Source of the DNA: Spisula solida | Lineage: Eukaryota > Mollusca > Bivalvia > Venerida > Mactridae | Reading direction: 5' to 3' | Assembly: GCA_947247005.1 (NCBI GenBank) | Contig: OX365955.1 | Span: 32,529,822-32,593,821, forward strand | DNA: 64,000 bases | Shown here: positions 11,550-22,529 of the stretch, piece after piece | Layout: the number at the start of each line of letters is the position of its first letter | Numbering within the stretch: position 1 is the first letter of the stretch | Notes under the pieces: generated by a model | Told to the model about the DNA's origin: nothing | The model's input: the letters and a program-made list of their open reading frames with translations, nothing else | The model's database searches: none | Position numbers and translations under genes: made by a program

Positions 11550-14500
11550 GTAAGTAGCCTTATTTACGTACAGTTATTGTGACTTGAAATGCCATTATTT
11601 TGCTTTTTTCTTTCCAAAACGGATGCCGGGTGATTATGGATTCAAAAAAATCAAATTGTTCGCGGGTCTGAAACTCGAAAATAGTGTTGTTATTAAGAAT
11701 CGAGCTTATTCGTTGGGTTGTTTTTAAGTTATAAATATGTTATCACTCCATAAATGTGGCATATTATCGGCTCAAATGCAGATTAAACGATGTTTTTGTA
11801 GTGGCCATTGTTGTTAAAAAGTCTGTTGTCATGTTCGTTTCCACTTCCGGTTGCAAAACGCTTCCTTAGTAACCGGTTAACAATCTTCTGTAATATGTAA
11901 AAAAATAATTATTTCGAGTAAATGGATTGTTTTTGTGAAATGAAATGGTAGCATTATTGTTAAATGTGGTTCAGTTATGATTTTTATACAGTGGAACCTC
12001 ATCTATACTGACTTATAGGCCACCTAAATAATAAAAGTAAAGGCCACAATTTTCAGTTCCATGATCGCTCCATTTTCACTATTTTCTAGAGCCACATGTA
12101 TGTATTTAACCTCATTAAAAAGACCAATTTTTCGAGGGTCACAATTAAGGATGGCCTTTTTAGAATCTATTGAGGTTTTACTGTATGTTATAATACTGAA
12201 TCAAATTTTCTGCATCTACTTGAGATGTTTTGTTGAAAATTAATTTGTGGAGGTGTTTCATTTTCAGTCCTGGAATCAAGTTGGCTGGTACATCGAAGTC
12301 TGTCCAAAGTTCTTCAAATGAATTTCCAGAGCTTTTGGGCACATTGTATGCATTTTTTCATATTTATGTAATATTGTACTTTTATAATTTATAGAAGGCA
12401 AGATGAACATGTAGTGTATCTAGACAGCAGCAGAGTTTGAAAAGATAGACTTGTTACAATGTGGATATGTTTATTGTGGTTTAATGCCGTTTCTCAACGA
12501 TTTTTCAGTTACCTATTACCTATCCACTGCACTTAACCGGGATGATAATTTGTTTGACTGATTTTGACATGACGACCTGACAACTGGTGGTAGATCTAGA
12601 TTATAATTAGCCGACTGTATACCATGCTACTATTAGTACAATTTCTACTATAGTCTCTATATCCCTCTATGTAATGGCAAAACAATGTTGAATTATTGGC
12701 TGCATTATGCTTTATTGCAGTCTCCATGCAGTTGTTTGTGTACATTTACAGTAAACCTTCAAACATCTTTATATATAAGACCACCTCAAAATTAAGGCCA
12801 GTTTAAAGTGTCACTGTGTGGTCTTATTATTGAGCCTGAGGTTTTACTGTAACTGTATAATCATTGCCTACTGTTAATTGGTTCCTCACCATTTCAGCAA
12901 GTTTGTTTACTTTTATGTGTGATTTATAGTTTGATTTATATTGTTTCAGTATTGATACTGAGATGTGGTCCCAGCTGACCGAATGGGAAGAAGAGTCGGT
13001 TACTATCGAAGCTGAATGTAGATCGGCAAGTGTATGTAGTACTACTGCTAGTGACGTGGCTGATACATCGAACTCTGTCGAAAGTTCTTCATATGAATTT
13101 CCAGAGCTTTTGGGCACATTGTATGCATTATTTTTTTTTCATATTTTATGTAATATTGTATTTTTATAATTTATAGAACACAAGATCAACATGTACTGTA
13201 GTCTGTCTAGACTGCAGCCGAGTGTGAAAAGTTAGATTTGTTACAATATGGATATGTTTATTGTGGTTTATTGACGTTTCTCAACGATTTTTCAGTTATA
13301 TGACCTGCCATGACCGGGAATCAAACCCAGATTCAATCCATTGCACTAACCATGACCGGGAATCAAACCCAGATTCAATCCATTGCACTAACCATGACCG
13401 GGAATCAAACCCAGATTCAATCCATTGCACTAACCATGACCGGGAATCAAACCTAGATTCAATCCATTGCAATAACCATGACCGGGAATCAAACCCAGAT
13501 TCAATCCATTGCACTAACCATGACCGGGAATCAAACCCAGATTCAATCCATTGCACTAACCATGACCGGGAATCAAACCTAGATTCAATCCATTGCAATA
13601 ACCATGACCGGGAATCAAACCCAGATTCAATCCATTGCACTAACCATGACCGGGAATCAAACCTAGATTCAATCCATTGCAATAACCATGACCGGGAATC
13701 AAACCCAGATTCAATCCATTGCACTAACCATGACCGGGAATCAAACCTAGATTCAATCCATTGCAATAACCATGACCGGGAATCAAACCCAGATTCAATC
13801 CATTGCACTAACCATGACCGGGAATCAAACCTAGATTCAATCCATTGCAATAACCATGACCGGGAATCAAACCCAGATTTAATCCATTGCACTAACCATG
13901 ACTGGGAATCAAACCTAGATTTAATCCATTGCACTAACCATGACTGGGAATCAAACCTAGATTTAATCCATTGCACTAACCATGACCGGGAATCAAACCC
14001 AGATTTAATCCATTGCACTAACCATGACTGGGAATCAAACCTAGATTTAATCCATTGCACTAACCATGACCGGGAATCAAACCCAGATTTAATCCATTGC
14101 ACTAACCATGACCGGGAATCAAACCTAGAATCAATCCATTGCACTAACCATGACCGGGAATCAAACCTAGATTTAATCCATTGCACTAACCATGACTGGG
14201 AATCAAACCTAGATTTAATCCATTGCACTAACCATGACCGGGAATCAAACCCAGATTTAATCCATTGCACTAACCATGACTGGGAATCAAACCTAGATTT
14301 AATCCATTGCACTAACCATGACCGGGAATCAAACCCAGATTTAATCCATTGCACTAACCATGACCGGGAATCAAACCTAGATTCAATCCATTGCACTAAC
14401 CATGACCGGGAATCAAACCCAGATTCAATCCATTGCACTAACCATGACCGGGAATCAAACCCAGATTCAATCCTTCGCACTAACCATGACCGGGAATCAA

Positions 14501-15478
14501 ACCCAGATTCAATCCATTGCACTAACCATGACCAGGAATCAAACCCAGATTCAATCCATTGCACTAACCATGACCAGGAATCAAACCCAGATTCAATCCA
14601 TTGCACTAACCATGACCGGGAATCAAACCTAGATTCAATCCATTGCACTAACCATGACCGGGAATCAAACCCAGATTCAATCCTTCGCACTAACCATGAC
14701 TGGGAATTTGTTTGACTTATTTCGCCATCACTACTTGATAATTGGTGGTACATGTATATCATATATTAAATTAGCCGACAGTTTGTCATGTAGCTATTAG
14801 AGTACAGCTTCTACAAGTCTCTAGATCCCTCCATGTAGTGGCAAAACAATGTAGATTTATTGTCTGCATCATACTTTATTGTGTACAGTCTCTATGTAGA
14901 TGTTTGTACATTTACAGTAAACCTTCAAACATCTTTATATAAGACCACCTCAAGATTAAGGCCAGTTTATAAATGTCACTGCACATGTGTGGTCTTATTA
15001 TTGAGCCCAAGGTTTTACTGCAACTGTATAATCATTGCAAACTGTTAATCGATGCCTCACCATTTCAGCAAGTTTGTTTACTTTTATATGTGATTTATAC
15101 TTGGATTTATATTGTTTCAGAATGAATGCCGAGATGTGGTCCCAGCTGACCGAATGGGAAAACGAGTTGGTTACTATGGAATGTAGATCTGCAAGTGTAT
15201 GTAGTCCTACTACTAGTGATGTAGGTCAGAGATCGTCTGGCATGAGAAAGAGGAGACATATCCCGGACGAGCTTAGCTCTCATGCTAAGGTAGCAAGGTA
15301 TGATACTCACTGTAGTGATACCCGACCATATTATTCCAGGTCCAGGTACCAATTTAGCCGGGTTCCGGTAAATACTCTACCTAGACATGTCCAGGTGCAT
15401 GTTAATAAGCATCACCCGAATTTCCGTAAGTATTTTCAACCTAAGTATGTAATTTGTTCTGGTAGGTATTTATCATAG
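11488..15478 (+). CDS. Unrecognised four-exon gene, predicted 222-aa protein
   Basis: Exons are 11488-11549, 12268-12345, 12950-13120 and 15121-15478. Each internal junction has GT..AG signals (GTAAGT, GTATGC, GTATGC; all acceptors end TTTTCAG or TTTCAG). All three introns are phase 2, and the joined frame runs without a stop to TAG at 15476-15478. The protein is Ser/Thr-rich at the start. Exons 3 and 4 both carry EMWSQLTEWE followed by CRSASVCS, and exon 4 ends in a basic Arg/His/Tyr-rich half (GMRKRRHIPDE, SRSRYQFSRV, VNKHHPNFRKYF). A KRR cluster could serve nuclear import. No known domain was recognised. The 3' end is uncertain: strong donors (CC/GTAAGTAT at 15426, TG/GTAGGTAT at 15463) lie before the stop, so more exons may follow. 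Confidence 0.6.
11989..12183. mobile_element. Tigger/pogo-like MITE (195 bp) in intron 1
   Basis: It begins CAGTGGAACCTCA and ends with the reverse complement of CAGTAAAACCTCA, flanked by TA on both sides. CAGT-type ends with a TA target duplication are those of pogo/Tigger elements. Confidence 0.7.
12268..12345 (+). CDS. Exon 2 of the 222-aa gene
   Basis: The acceptor ATTTTCAG is followed by 25 codons in frame and a GTATGC donor. Its last ~62 bases (from GCTGGTACATCGAA) are near-identical to the last ~62 bases of exon 3, showing that exon 2 and exon 3 share a duplicated 3' half. Confidence 0.55.
12475..12560 (-). repeat. Remnant of SINE family S1 in intron 2
   Basis: GTTTAATGCCGTTTCTCAAC, then ATTTTTCAGTTA, then a short TCCACTGCACTTAACCGGGAT. 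This is the same landmark order as the S1 SINE copy that sits in intron 3, but here with a single degenerate head unit. Confidence 0.6.
12749..12849. mobile_element. Short Tigger-like MITE in intron 2
   Basis: Ends CAGTAAACCTTCAA and (reverse complement) CAGTAAAACCTCAG, flanked by TA. It was copied with the intron: the paralogue is at 14915-15020. Confidence 0.65.
12950..13120 (+). CDS. Exon 3 of the 222-aa gene (chimeric)
   Basis: 56 codons between a TTGTTTCAG acceptor and a GTATGC donor. The 5' half (EMWSQLTEWEEES, CRSASVCS) parallels exon 4, and the 3' half (SSSYEFPELLGT) parallels exon 2. It is the exon expected at the join of a tandem duplication. Confidence 0.6.
13257..13310 (-). repeat. 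SINE family S1 tail flanking the 42-bp array
   Basis: TTTATTGTGGTTTATTGACG, ATTTTTCAGTTATA and TGACCTGCCATGACCGGGAA are S1 landmarks also seen at 17220-17250 and 40800-40990. The array grows out of the SINE head at this point. Confidence 0.65.
13303..14710. repeat. 42-bp minisatellite, ~33 copies (intron 3)
   Basis: The unit is CATGACCGGGAATCAAACC followed by YAGATTYAATCCATTGCAMTAAC, 42 bp. Because 42 is a multiple of three, long open frames run through both strands; these are not genes. On the minus strand each unit reads GGTTAGTGCAATGGATTGA then GGGTTTGATTCCCGG, which resembles the D-loop to T-loop part of a tRNA including a B-box-like core. Variants (C/T after AAACC, TTGCAC/TTGCAA, CCGGG/CTGGG, ATTC/ATTT) occur in blocks, showing stepwise expansion. 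Confidence 0.95.
14915..15020. mobile_element. Tigger-like MITE, duplicated copy in intron 3
   Basis: Paralogue of 12749-12849, starting CAGTAAACCTTCAAACATC and ending GGTTTTACTG. The right TA has mutated to CA. Confidence 0.6.
15121..15478 (+). CDS. Exon 4 of the 222-aa gene
   Basis: An ATTGTTTCAG acceptor opens 118 codons before TAG. The first ~30 codons repeat exon 3; the rest is unique and basic. The long stop-free length and strongly polar composition argue that it is coding. Possible internal donors at 15426 and 15463 leave the true end open. Confidence 0.6.
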
Positions 15479-15577
15479 GCCAGTATAGATTTATATTTAC
15501 ATATAGGAATTGAATTAGGCTGTTATTTAAGAAAATATCATGTTGAAGGCACTGGATAATTCAAATTATTTTTATGC

Positions 15578-16455
15578 TCCCTGAAGGGTGAGCATATAGT
15601 CGCCGCTTTGTCCGTCCATCTGTCCGCTGTCACACTTTAAGTCTGGCTCATAATTTGACAGTATAATATAGAGATATCAATTTGAAAGTTCATAGGTGAT
15701 TATCTCATTGAGGGGAAGTGCAGTGCATAAGAACCATGACTCTTCATTGCATTTGTTTAGTTATTTCCCTTTGCAATTTTTCATACTTAAATTTTTGTCC
15801 AGGCCATATCTCGTACAGTATTGGAGATATTTATTTGAAATTTCATAGGTGAATATATCTCAACTAGGGGAAGTGCAGTGCCCAAGAACCATATCTCTTT
15901 ATTGTATATCTTTGGGAGTTATGGCCCTTTTTACTCTTTGTACTTACTTTTTGTCCATGCCATAATTCATACAGTTTGGAAGGTATTGATTTAAAACTAT
16001 ATTATAGGTGAATAGATCTCATTGAGGAGAAGTGCAGTGGCAAAGAACCATAACTCTACCTTACTTAGTTTTTTAATTATCTCACTTTTTTATTCAAATT
16101 AATGCTTGACCGGCCCATAAATTGAACTTCACTGATGGCATTTGATTGAAACTTCACATAATGATAGAGACCTTCAAGGGGAAGTGCAGTGTCAAAGAAC
16201 CATAACTCTACCTTACTTAGTTTTTTAATTATCTCACTTTTTTATTCAAATTAATGCTTGTCCAGCCCATAACTTGAACTGTATTGATGGCATTTGATTG
16301 AAACTTCACATAATGATAGAGACCTACTTCAAGGGTAGAGCAGTGTCAAAGAACCATAACTCTACATTATTTTCTTTTTACCTGTATCTATGTATGTTTT
16401 GTAATATGTTATTTTTCATATTTGGACAAGCACTTACTTGGGGGAGCATGATTCG
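15578..16455 (-). mobile_element. Repeat element with ~155-bp tandem core (family C)
   Basis: It begins with the hairpin GCTCCCTGAAGGGTGAGC. It contains about five ~155-bp units, each with GGGGAAGTGCAGTG followed by AGAACCATAACTCT, and ends GGGGGAGCATGATTCGG. A related element in the opposite orientation lies at 43985-45172. The terminal-hairpin plus tandem-core plan recalls the non-autonomous Helitron-associated elements of bivalves; that link is inferred. Confidence 0.6.
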
Positions 16456-16615
16456 GTTTTACCGATTTGTTTCATCTATATGTGCTTGTAGATCTGCTTT
16501 CCATTATATCTTAGTGCTGATTGTGTTCAGTTGTATGTCTTCAAATACATGGTTTGTTTAACTGGCTATACTAGTATTTGAATATTAGGGTCCTGGGAAT
16601 ACAAGATTGTTTGAT

Positions 16616-17005
16616 GATTAACTTCTCTATGCTAGAATATGTGCTATGCATTGTTCATGGTTAATTTCTCTATGCTAGAATGTGTGCTATTCATTGTTCA
16701 TGGTTAATTTCTCTATGCTAGAATGTGTGCTATTCATTGTTCATGGTTAATTTCTCTATGCTAGAATGTGTGCTTTGCATTGTTCATGGTTAATTTCTCT
16801 ATGCTAGAATGTGTGCTATTCATTGTTCATGGTTAATTTCTCTATGCTAGAATGTGTGCTATTCATTGTTCATGGTTAATTTCTCTATGCTAGAATATGT
16901 GCTATTCATTGTTCATGGTTAATTGCTCTATGCTAGAATGTGTGCTATTCATTGTTCATGGTTAATTTCTCTATGCTAGAATGTGTGCTATTCATTGTTC
17001 AGTTG
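16616..17005. repeat. 43-bp tandem repeat, ~9 copies
   Basis: The unit GGTTAATTTCTCTATGCTAG then AATGTGTGCTATTCATTGTTCAT repeats with few differences. Confidence 0.95.
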
Positions 17006-17059
17006 ATGTCTGTCCATATATTGCTGGTTGTTCTTTCAATGATTCGTTTACTTGAATTT

Positions 17060-17290
17060 TCATGCGGCTTTACAACATTTGTTCAGTTATATACAGGTCG
17101 ACCGCTGAATTGCCTAACTAGTTTTCCTTAACTGTATCATAACCAGTGCTAACTGTTAATCTTTCCAAAAGGACCTGACAACTTCTCTACATGTGCAGGA
17201 AAATTGTTTTCAAATTTCAATCAAGGGTATGACCTGCCCAGACCTGGAATCAAACCCCTTATCACCGGGTCTCTGTTTATTTTGTAGAGA
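17060..17290 (-). mobile_element. SINE family S1 copy
   Basis: Shares GTTCAGTTATATACAGG, TTTTCCTTAACTGTATC, GACAACTTCTCTACATGTG and GACCTGGAATCAAACCCC with copies at 32080-32290, 40775-41040 and 55790-56085, all in the same orientation. Confidence 0.6.
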
Positions 17291-17507
17291 TTCCATGTAT
17301 GATTACGTTTGATCAGTGCAGGCAGTTGTGGTTTATCAGTATATTTATTATCGCCTTGTTGTATGCTCTGCAACATATACTGGATTGTTTATTTTATACC
17401 AGGCATGTTTAGAATTCTAGATGGATGGTCTTTTCCAGTTTTGTTGGTTGGTGTCATTATTGTCCGTTACTCTGCTTTTGTCCTTTAAGGCTTTGTATAC
17501 AGTAAGT

Positions 17508-17705
17508 CTGCCTTGATAGCCTAGTGATAGTGTCCACTTCAAGTGTGAAAGGTCTCTGGTTTGATCCCAGGCCGCGGCATTCCACTAACTCAGCATAGTA
17601 AGTTCCAGGCAAATGCTGGTTCACCTGGAATCAGGATATGTACCTGGTAGTCTCTATATACTGCAACAACTACAGTCCTGTTGTACAAGGCATCATCATA
17701 GTTCT
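17508..17705 (+). mobile_element. tRNA-derived SINE (family S2), sense orientation
   Basis: The head CTTGATAGCCTAGTGATAG gives an A-box-like TAGCCTAGTG, and GGTTTGATCCC at 17558-17568 gives a B box, spaced as in tRNA. A non-tRNA body follows (CACCTGGAATCAGG, TACCTGGTAGTCTC). Confidence 0.65.
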
Positions 17706-17951
17706 AGGTTTGATATGCACAGTCGGTTCATTGATTATGTAATATTGAGATTGTAGTATAGCTGTAATAGTATTGGTAGCTAGGGCTTATGGATGGTAGT
17801 TAGGTAAGAGGGTGGTTGGCCGAGTATAGACAGGTATGCAGGTAGAGCATGCCCCACCCTCCAGTTGAGCACTTTTTTTGGCTGGTGATTTTAACTGCAG
17901 TCAAAAATTGTGAAGTCTTCTGGAGGGCATTTAATAAGGAAATAACATGGA

Positions 17952-18650
17952 ATCTGAAGGAAGAGGACAAGAACTAAGGATTTACAGGTATGATGTACTG
18001 ATGTTGCTGGGACAAGAACTAAGGATTACATCCAAGGATTTACAGGCATGATGTACTGATGTTGCTGGGACAAGAACTAAGGATTACACCAAAGGATTTG
18101 CAGGCATGATGCACTAATGTTGCTGGGACAAGAACTAAGGATTACATCCAAGGATTTACAGGTATGATGCACTGATGTTGCCAGGACAAGAACTAAGGAT
18201 TACATCCAAGGATTTACAGGCATGATGTACTGATGTTGCCAGGACAAGAACTAAGGATTACATCCAAGGATTTACAGGTATGATGCACTGATGTTGCCAG
18301 GACAAGAACGAAGGATTACATCCAAGGATTTGCAGGTATGATGCACTTATGTTGCCAGGACAAGAACGAAGGATTACATCCAAGGATTTGCAGATATGAT
18401 GCACTGTTGTTGCCAGGACAAGAACGAAGGGTTACATCCAAGGATTTGCAGATATGATGCACAGTTGTTGCCGGGACAAGAACGAAGGATTACATCCAAG
18501 GATTTGCAGATATGATGCACAGTTGTTGCCGGGACAAGAACGAAGGATTACATCCAAGGATTTGCAGATATGATGCACAGTTGTTGCCGGGACAAGAACG
18601 AAGGATTACATCCAAGGATTTGCAGATATGATGCACTGATGTTGCCAAGT
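17952..18650. repeat. 58-bp tandem repeat, ~12 copies
   Basis: The unit is GATGTTGCTGGGACAAGAAC, then TAAGGATTACATCCAAGGAT, then TTACAGGCATGATGTACT. Sequence drifts along the array (AACTAAGG to AACGAAGG, TTACAGG to TTGCAGA), showing directional expansion. Confidence 0.95.
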
Positions 18651-18734
18651 AATTTCACCATCTAACCAGAAATTACAGGACTTATTGACCGGACAGAAAA
18701 ACGGACCCTATAAAATAGATTTAGTCAGAACAGG

Positions 18735-19300
18735 TAACAAGAGATGTTTGTAAAACACTTATGCCCCCATGGCAGCCAAATAGTCATGGCGCCCACGACC
18801 TACTGACCACAAAATCAATACAGGCTTTCTACTGTTGATGACCAGTATGTAAAATTCGAAGATCCTGGGCCAAACCATTCTCGAGTTATAGATCTGAAAC
18901 CATTTGGTCTATTTAGTAATTTTACATGTTTGAGGTCACAGTGGCCTTTGACCCATTGACATCAAAATCAATAGGGGTCACCTACTGTTGAATATCAAGT
19001 TGAAGAAGTTCAAGAATATCAATGTCAAGGTTGAATACCCTGGGCCTAACTGTTGAAAAGTTAACAATCAGAAACTATTTGGTCTATTTATACATGTCAA
19101 AGGTCATTGACCTCAAAATCAATAGGGTCATCTACTGTTGATGATTTACTGCCATGTGAAAGGAGTAGGATCCTGAGCCAAACCATTCTGGAGTTATCTA
19201 TCAGAAACCATTTAGTCTGCAGACCGACTGACACTAGCCAAACAATATACCCACTCTTCTTCAAAGGGGATCTAGCTTTTCTTTTTCACTTCACATAGAC
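18735..19300 (+). repeat. Dispersed repeat family D
   Basis: Begins AGATGTTTGTAAAACACTTA TGCCCC and carries CAAAATCAATAGGGGTCA, TACTGTTGATGA and a GACCGACTGACA tail. Other copies are at 26180-26440 and 42390-42755. Confidence 0.7.
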
Positions 19301-19599
19301 AACATGCCAAAATAAAATATGTCCTATTTTTGAAGTTTATGAAAATGCCGGCACCATGGCCATTTTGCACAACTAGGCTTGGTACCAACTATTCATGTGA
19401 AGTTTCATTGAAAGCCGACCAATGTTTAACAAGAGCAGCCAAACATCCACCCAGCACATTTTTGCTGTCATCCAACCCCGGAATTTATGTATTCTATTCT
19501 ACCCCCAAATTCTGTGTCTGCCTGTGGTAATTACGAACTAAAAAGGTTAATATTCCTTTATCCCTACTTATTTATGTCAGAAATTCCTACTTTGCCCTA

Positions 19600-20020
19600 T
19601 TTTATAAATAAAGATTAGGCTAAAATGGTGACCTCTAGTGACTACACAAGGATTTCCTATGATTTGACCTTGTTTTTGACCCTGTATGACCCATATCACA
19701 CTTTACTTATATTTTGTTAAGATAATAATTGTGACCAAGTTTCATAAAGATTAGGTCAGAATTGTAACCTCTAGTGACTACACAAGGTTTTCTATGATTT
19801 GACCTTATGACCTAGTTTTTGACCCTGGATGACCCAATATCAAACTTGACCTATATTTTGTTTAGATGATTATTGTGACCAAGTTTCTTAGATAAGGCCA
19901 AAGTTGGGACCTCTAGTGTCTACACAAGCAAATTGTTGACGGACGGACGACGTACGATGTTCGACGGACGAAGAGTGATCACAAAAGGTCACTCTGTCAC
20001 TTTGTGACAGGTGAGCTAAA
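19600..20020 (+). repeat. Dispersed repeat family B with complete tail
   Basis: Tandem ~140-bp modules as at 9340-9700, ending in GACGGACGGACGACG and ATCACAAAAGGTCACTCTGT then GACAGGTGAGCTAAAA. Confidence 0.7.
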
Positions 20021-20145
20021 AATGTTTGAGGGGTGTCAATTCCAACTTCCATACGAGTACTGTACGGTGTATAAGGTATACCCACTTCGATATCTGTCTA
20101 AGTAGAACCGATGAAGCAGTAAACCGTTTCCAAGGTTCTTCATGA

Positions 20146-20711
20146 ACTATTAGAATGTTTGAAACATTATCAATAGTACTGCTGGATACTGTTCTGTTGT
20201 TAAGCTTCCTGATACTTAGTTTATACTAATTTATTTATGGTCGATTGTGAAACAAGTTTTCCCAACTTATATTAATCACTCTCGACACCTCATTCCTGAT
20301 GTTATCCATCGCCACGAGGGTATAAGTGAAGAGAAGCCAGTTTCCCTTTTATGCTGAGAGTCTAGCTAGGGAATTTCTGGTACCATTTTTATTTCGTCTT
20401 TGGTATGACGCGGCGAGTGATCGAACCCGAGACATCCCGCACTCGAAGCAAATGCTGAACCACTAGGCTATCGAGGAGGCTTCCTGATACTTGACCTAGT
20501 GGGATCTACTACCAGTATTTCATGTAATCTTAATATACCAATTACTAGTGCAGTCATCTGTCGAAGGTTTAATGAAGGTTTTCAAGCAAATTCATTGGAT
20601 TATACATCCGTGCGATATCATTTAGCGCCAGAAAATAACCCAGTAGACAACTGCCAACTGGTCAGTAAGGTGCTGCAGTTGGCACGGACAAGCCATCCAT
20701 CAACAAACTAA
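20146..20711 (+). pseudogene. Open frame interrupted by a SINE
   Basis: Frame 20146-20217 and frame 20493-20711 belong to one reading frame if the SINE and one copy of its 14-bp target duplication are removed. That gives ~105 codons from the ATG at 20155 to TAA at 20709, followed at once by AATAAA (20712-20717). The second part contains NNPVDNCQLVSKVLQLAR. No family is recognised. It could be a disrupted small gene, a last exon, or a chance frame. Confidence 0.3.
20218..20478 (-). mobile_element. Full-length tRNA-derived SINE (family S2) with 14-bp target duplication
   Basis: On the minus strand it starts CTCCTCGATAGCCTAGTGG (A box, 20460-20470), then GGTTCGATC (B box, 20419-20427), and ends in an AT-rich tail. 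The 14-bp GCTTCCTGATACTT is duplicated exactly at 20204-20217 and 20479-20492. Confidence 0.85.
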
Positions 20712-20789
20712 AAATAAACAGCAGACGAAACTTCTAAATTATTTATTTTGTGAAGAACTTTCTACAGCAAAATATACTATATCCTTGTT

Positions 20790-21205
20790 GAACGTCTCGT
20801 TCTACACAAAAAATTAAACATAAAACTATGATAAAGAAGACAAGTAACATGAAAGTTCCATTCAAACCAGGTTTTCAAACAAGATCCACAACTCTGCTGA
20901 TTCCTCGGTTCCCGCAAAAAAACTAGGCCCATCACTCTGCCGATTCGGTTCCAGCAAAAATAAGGCCCATAATTCTGCAGATTTGTTTCAAGCAAAAATA
21001 AGGCCAATAACTCTGCCAATTCGGTTCCGGCCATAACTTCCAGCAGATACCAAGTTCTAGCAACACAAATGCCGGTTTCATTATCACAATGGTTAAGGAA
21101 AACAAGTGCTGACAAACTTGAGACATCCATCCTGACAGACGTCCAACACAAAATTAAGATGTTTCCCCCACTATATATGGGAGACATAAATACCTTTCAG
21201 AGATA
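20790..21205 (-). repeat. Dispersed repeat family E
   Basis: Shares ACACAAAATTAAGATGT, CCCCCACTATATATGGGAGA and repeated ATTCGGTTCCAGCAAAAATA with other copies. Related segments: 22970-23190, 31155-31390, 32915-33035, 34750-35025. Confidence 0.6.
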
Positions 21206-21299
21206 TGAGCAAACCGAACTCGCCAATCATAAAACCATCTTTATTCCCCATTGAGAAAACATGGTTCCTATCTAATACAGCATGATATGTTACAAATTA

Positions 21300-22520
21300 T
21301 CATATAAAAATTATATTTTGCACAGATTATTGTCTTAGCACTTCAGGAAAACAGTATTGCATATTTTTGGTATCAAGGATGCAAAGCAAGTCCTGTTTAT
21401 ATGTACTTTGAAAGGTTCTATTTTCAGTACACGCTACTTGACTTAATGAAACATGCATGCTTTAACCATTAAATTTCACTAAATAGTGCAGGAGTTCTAT
21501 TGAGGCATCATGTCTAATCATAAAGATAAGCTGCAAGTTTGTTTCAGGTGACATTATCACACATCCCTACACCAAAACACTGTTTCAAACATTAGTCCAT
21601 TCATGATTGACCCTAAACTTAGTCAACACTTTGAATTTATCACCCTATTACTTTCATCTTCGCAGTAAACAGTTTAATTAATTCCTTCTAGCGCAGCAAA
21701 TCTGGATTTTCAGATTATACCGTCCTAGGACACCTGGCTATTGTACTGGTATGATAAGATCCCATTATATTCGATAATATTAATAAATTTCTATCAATTG
21801 TGGTAGACTATGGTGTTTGTGTATACAACTAAAATAAAACTATGAAGCAGTTAATAACTTATTAGTACTTATTACCTGGAATATGATATACAGAAATATC
21901 AACGGGTATAATCAAGGAATATTGGTTTAATTTCTTCTTTCATTCTAATCACAATTTTGCAAAAGTAGCAATAAATTAAGTATACCTTATCCCATTGTGC
22001 TGTTAACAGATAAACAAGAGGGCCCAGATGTCTCTAGATCGCTTAAATGAGTAATATTCATAATAGCTGAATCACAAATCCAATCCAATTGAGTGGACAG
22101 CATACCTAGGTCTATTAAGGCCGGACGGACATCGGGCCGAATAATTGAAATCTCTTTTGTAATATACATTGCTACTTATAGGCCAGCTTCCGCATGATGC
22201 CTAGGATTGCAACTGTTGTCTCATGTTCACAAAAAGAAGAACAGATAAAGAATGATCACAAAAGCTCACCTGTCACTATGTGATAGGCGAGCTAAAATCA
22301 CTGCAAACTATGTTATATTCTATGATACCATTACACATTCTGATAAACATAAACAAATGAAAAGAAACAAGCACATAACCCTGAGTGATTTACAAAACAA
22401 AAAATGATACAAAAAGTCCACTACCAGTATAGATCATTGACCATATCATATGGTCTTGACCGCATTAGACAAAAACAACCAATAGTGTGGTTCTAGTAAC
22501 CAATCGACCATTGTTTTTAA
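21300..22520. other. Non-coding sequence
   Basis: AT-rich, no coding frame supported. A family B tail fragment (ATCACAAAAGCTCACCTGTC) is visible near 22254-22295. Confidence 0.4.
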
Positions 22521-22529
22521 AACAAGACT

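Noticed and set aside
13303..14710. CRISPR-like array
   Set aside because: Units are contiguous without unique spacers and the context is a eukaryotic intron.
13261..14762. Open frames of ~485 codons on both strands
   Set aside because: They are produced by a 42-bp (14-codon) tandem repeat; open on both strands and within a well-supported intron, so not protein genes.
17508..17580. A genuine tRNA gene
   Set aside because: A- and B-box-like motifs are present but the cloverleaf stems do not pair well and a SINE body follows; treated as a SINE head.
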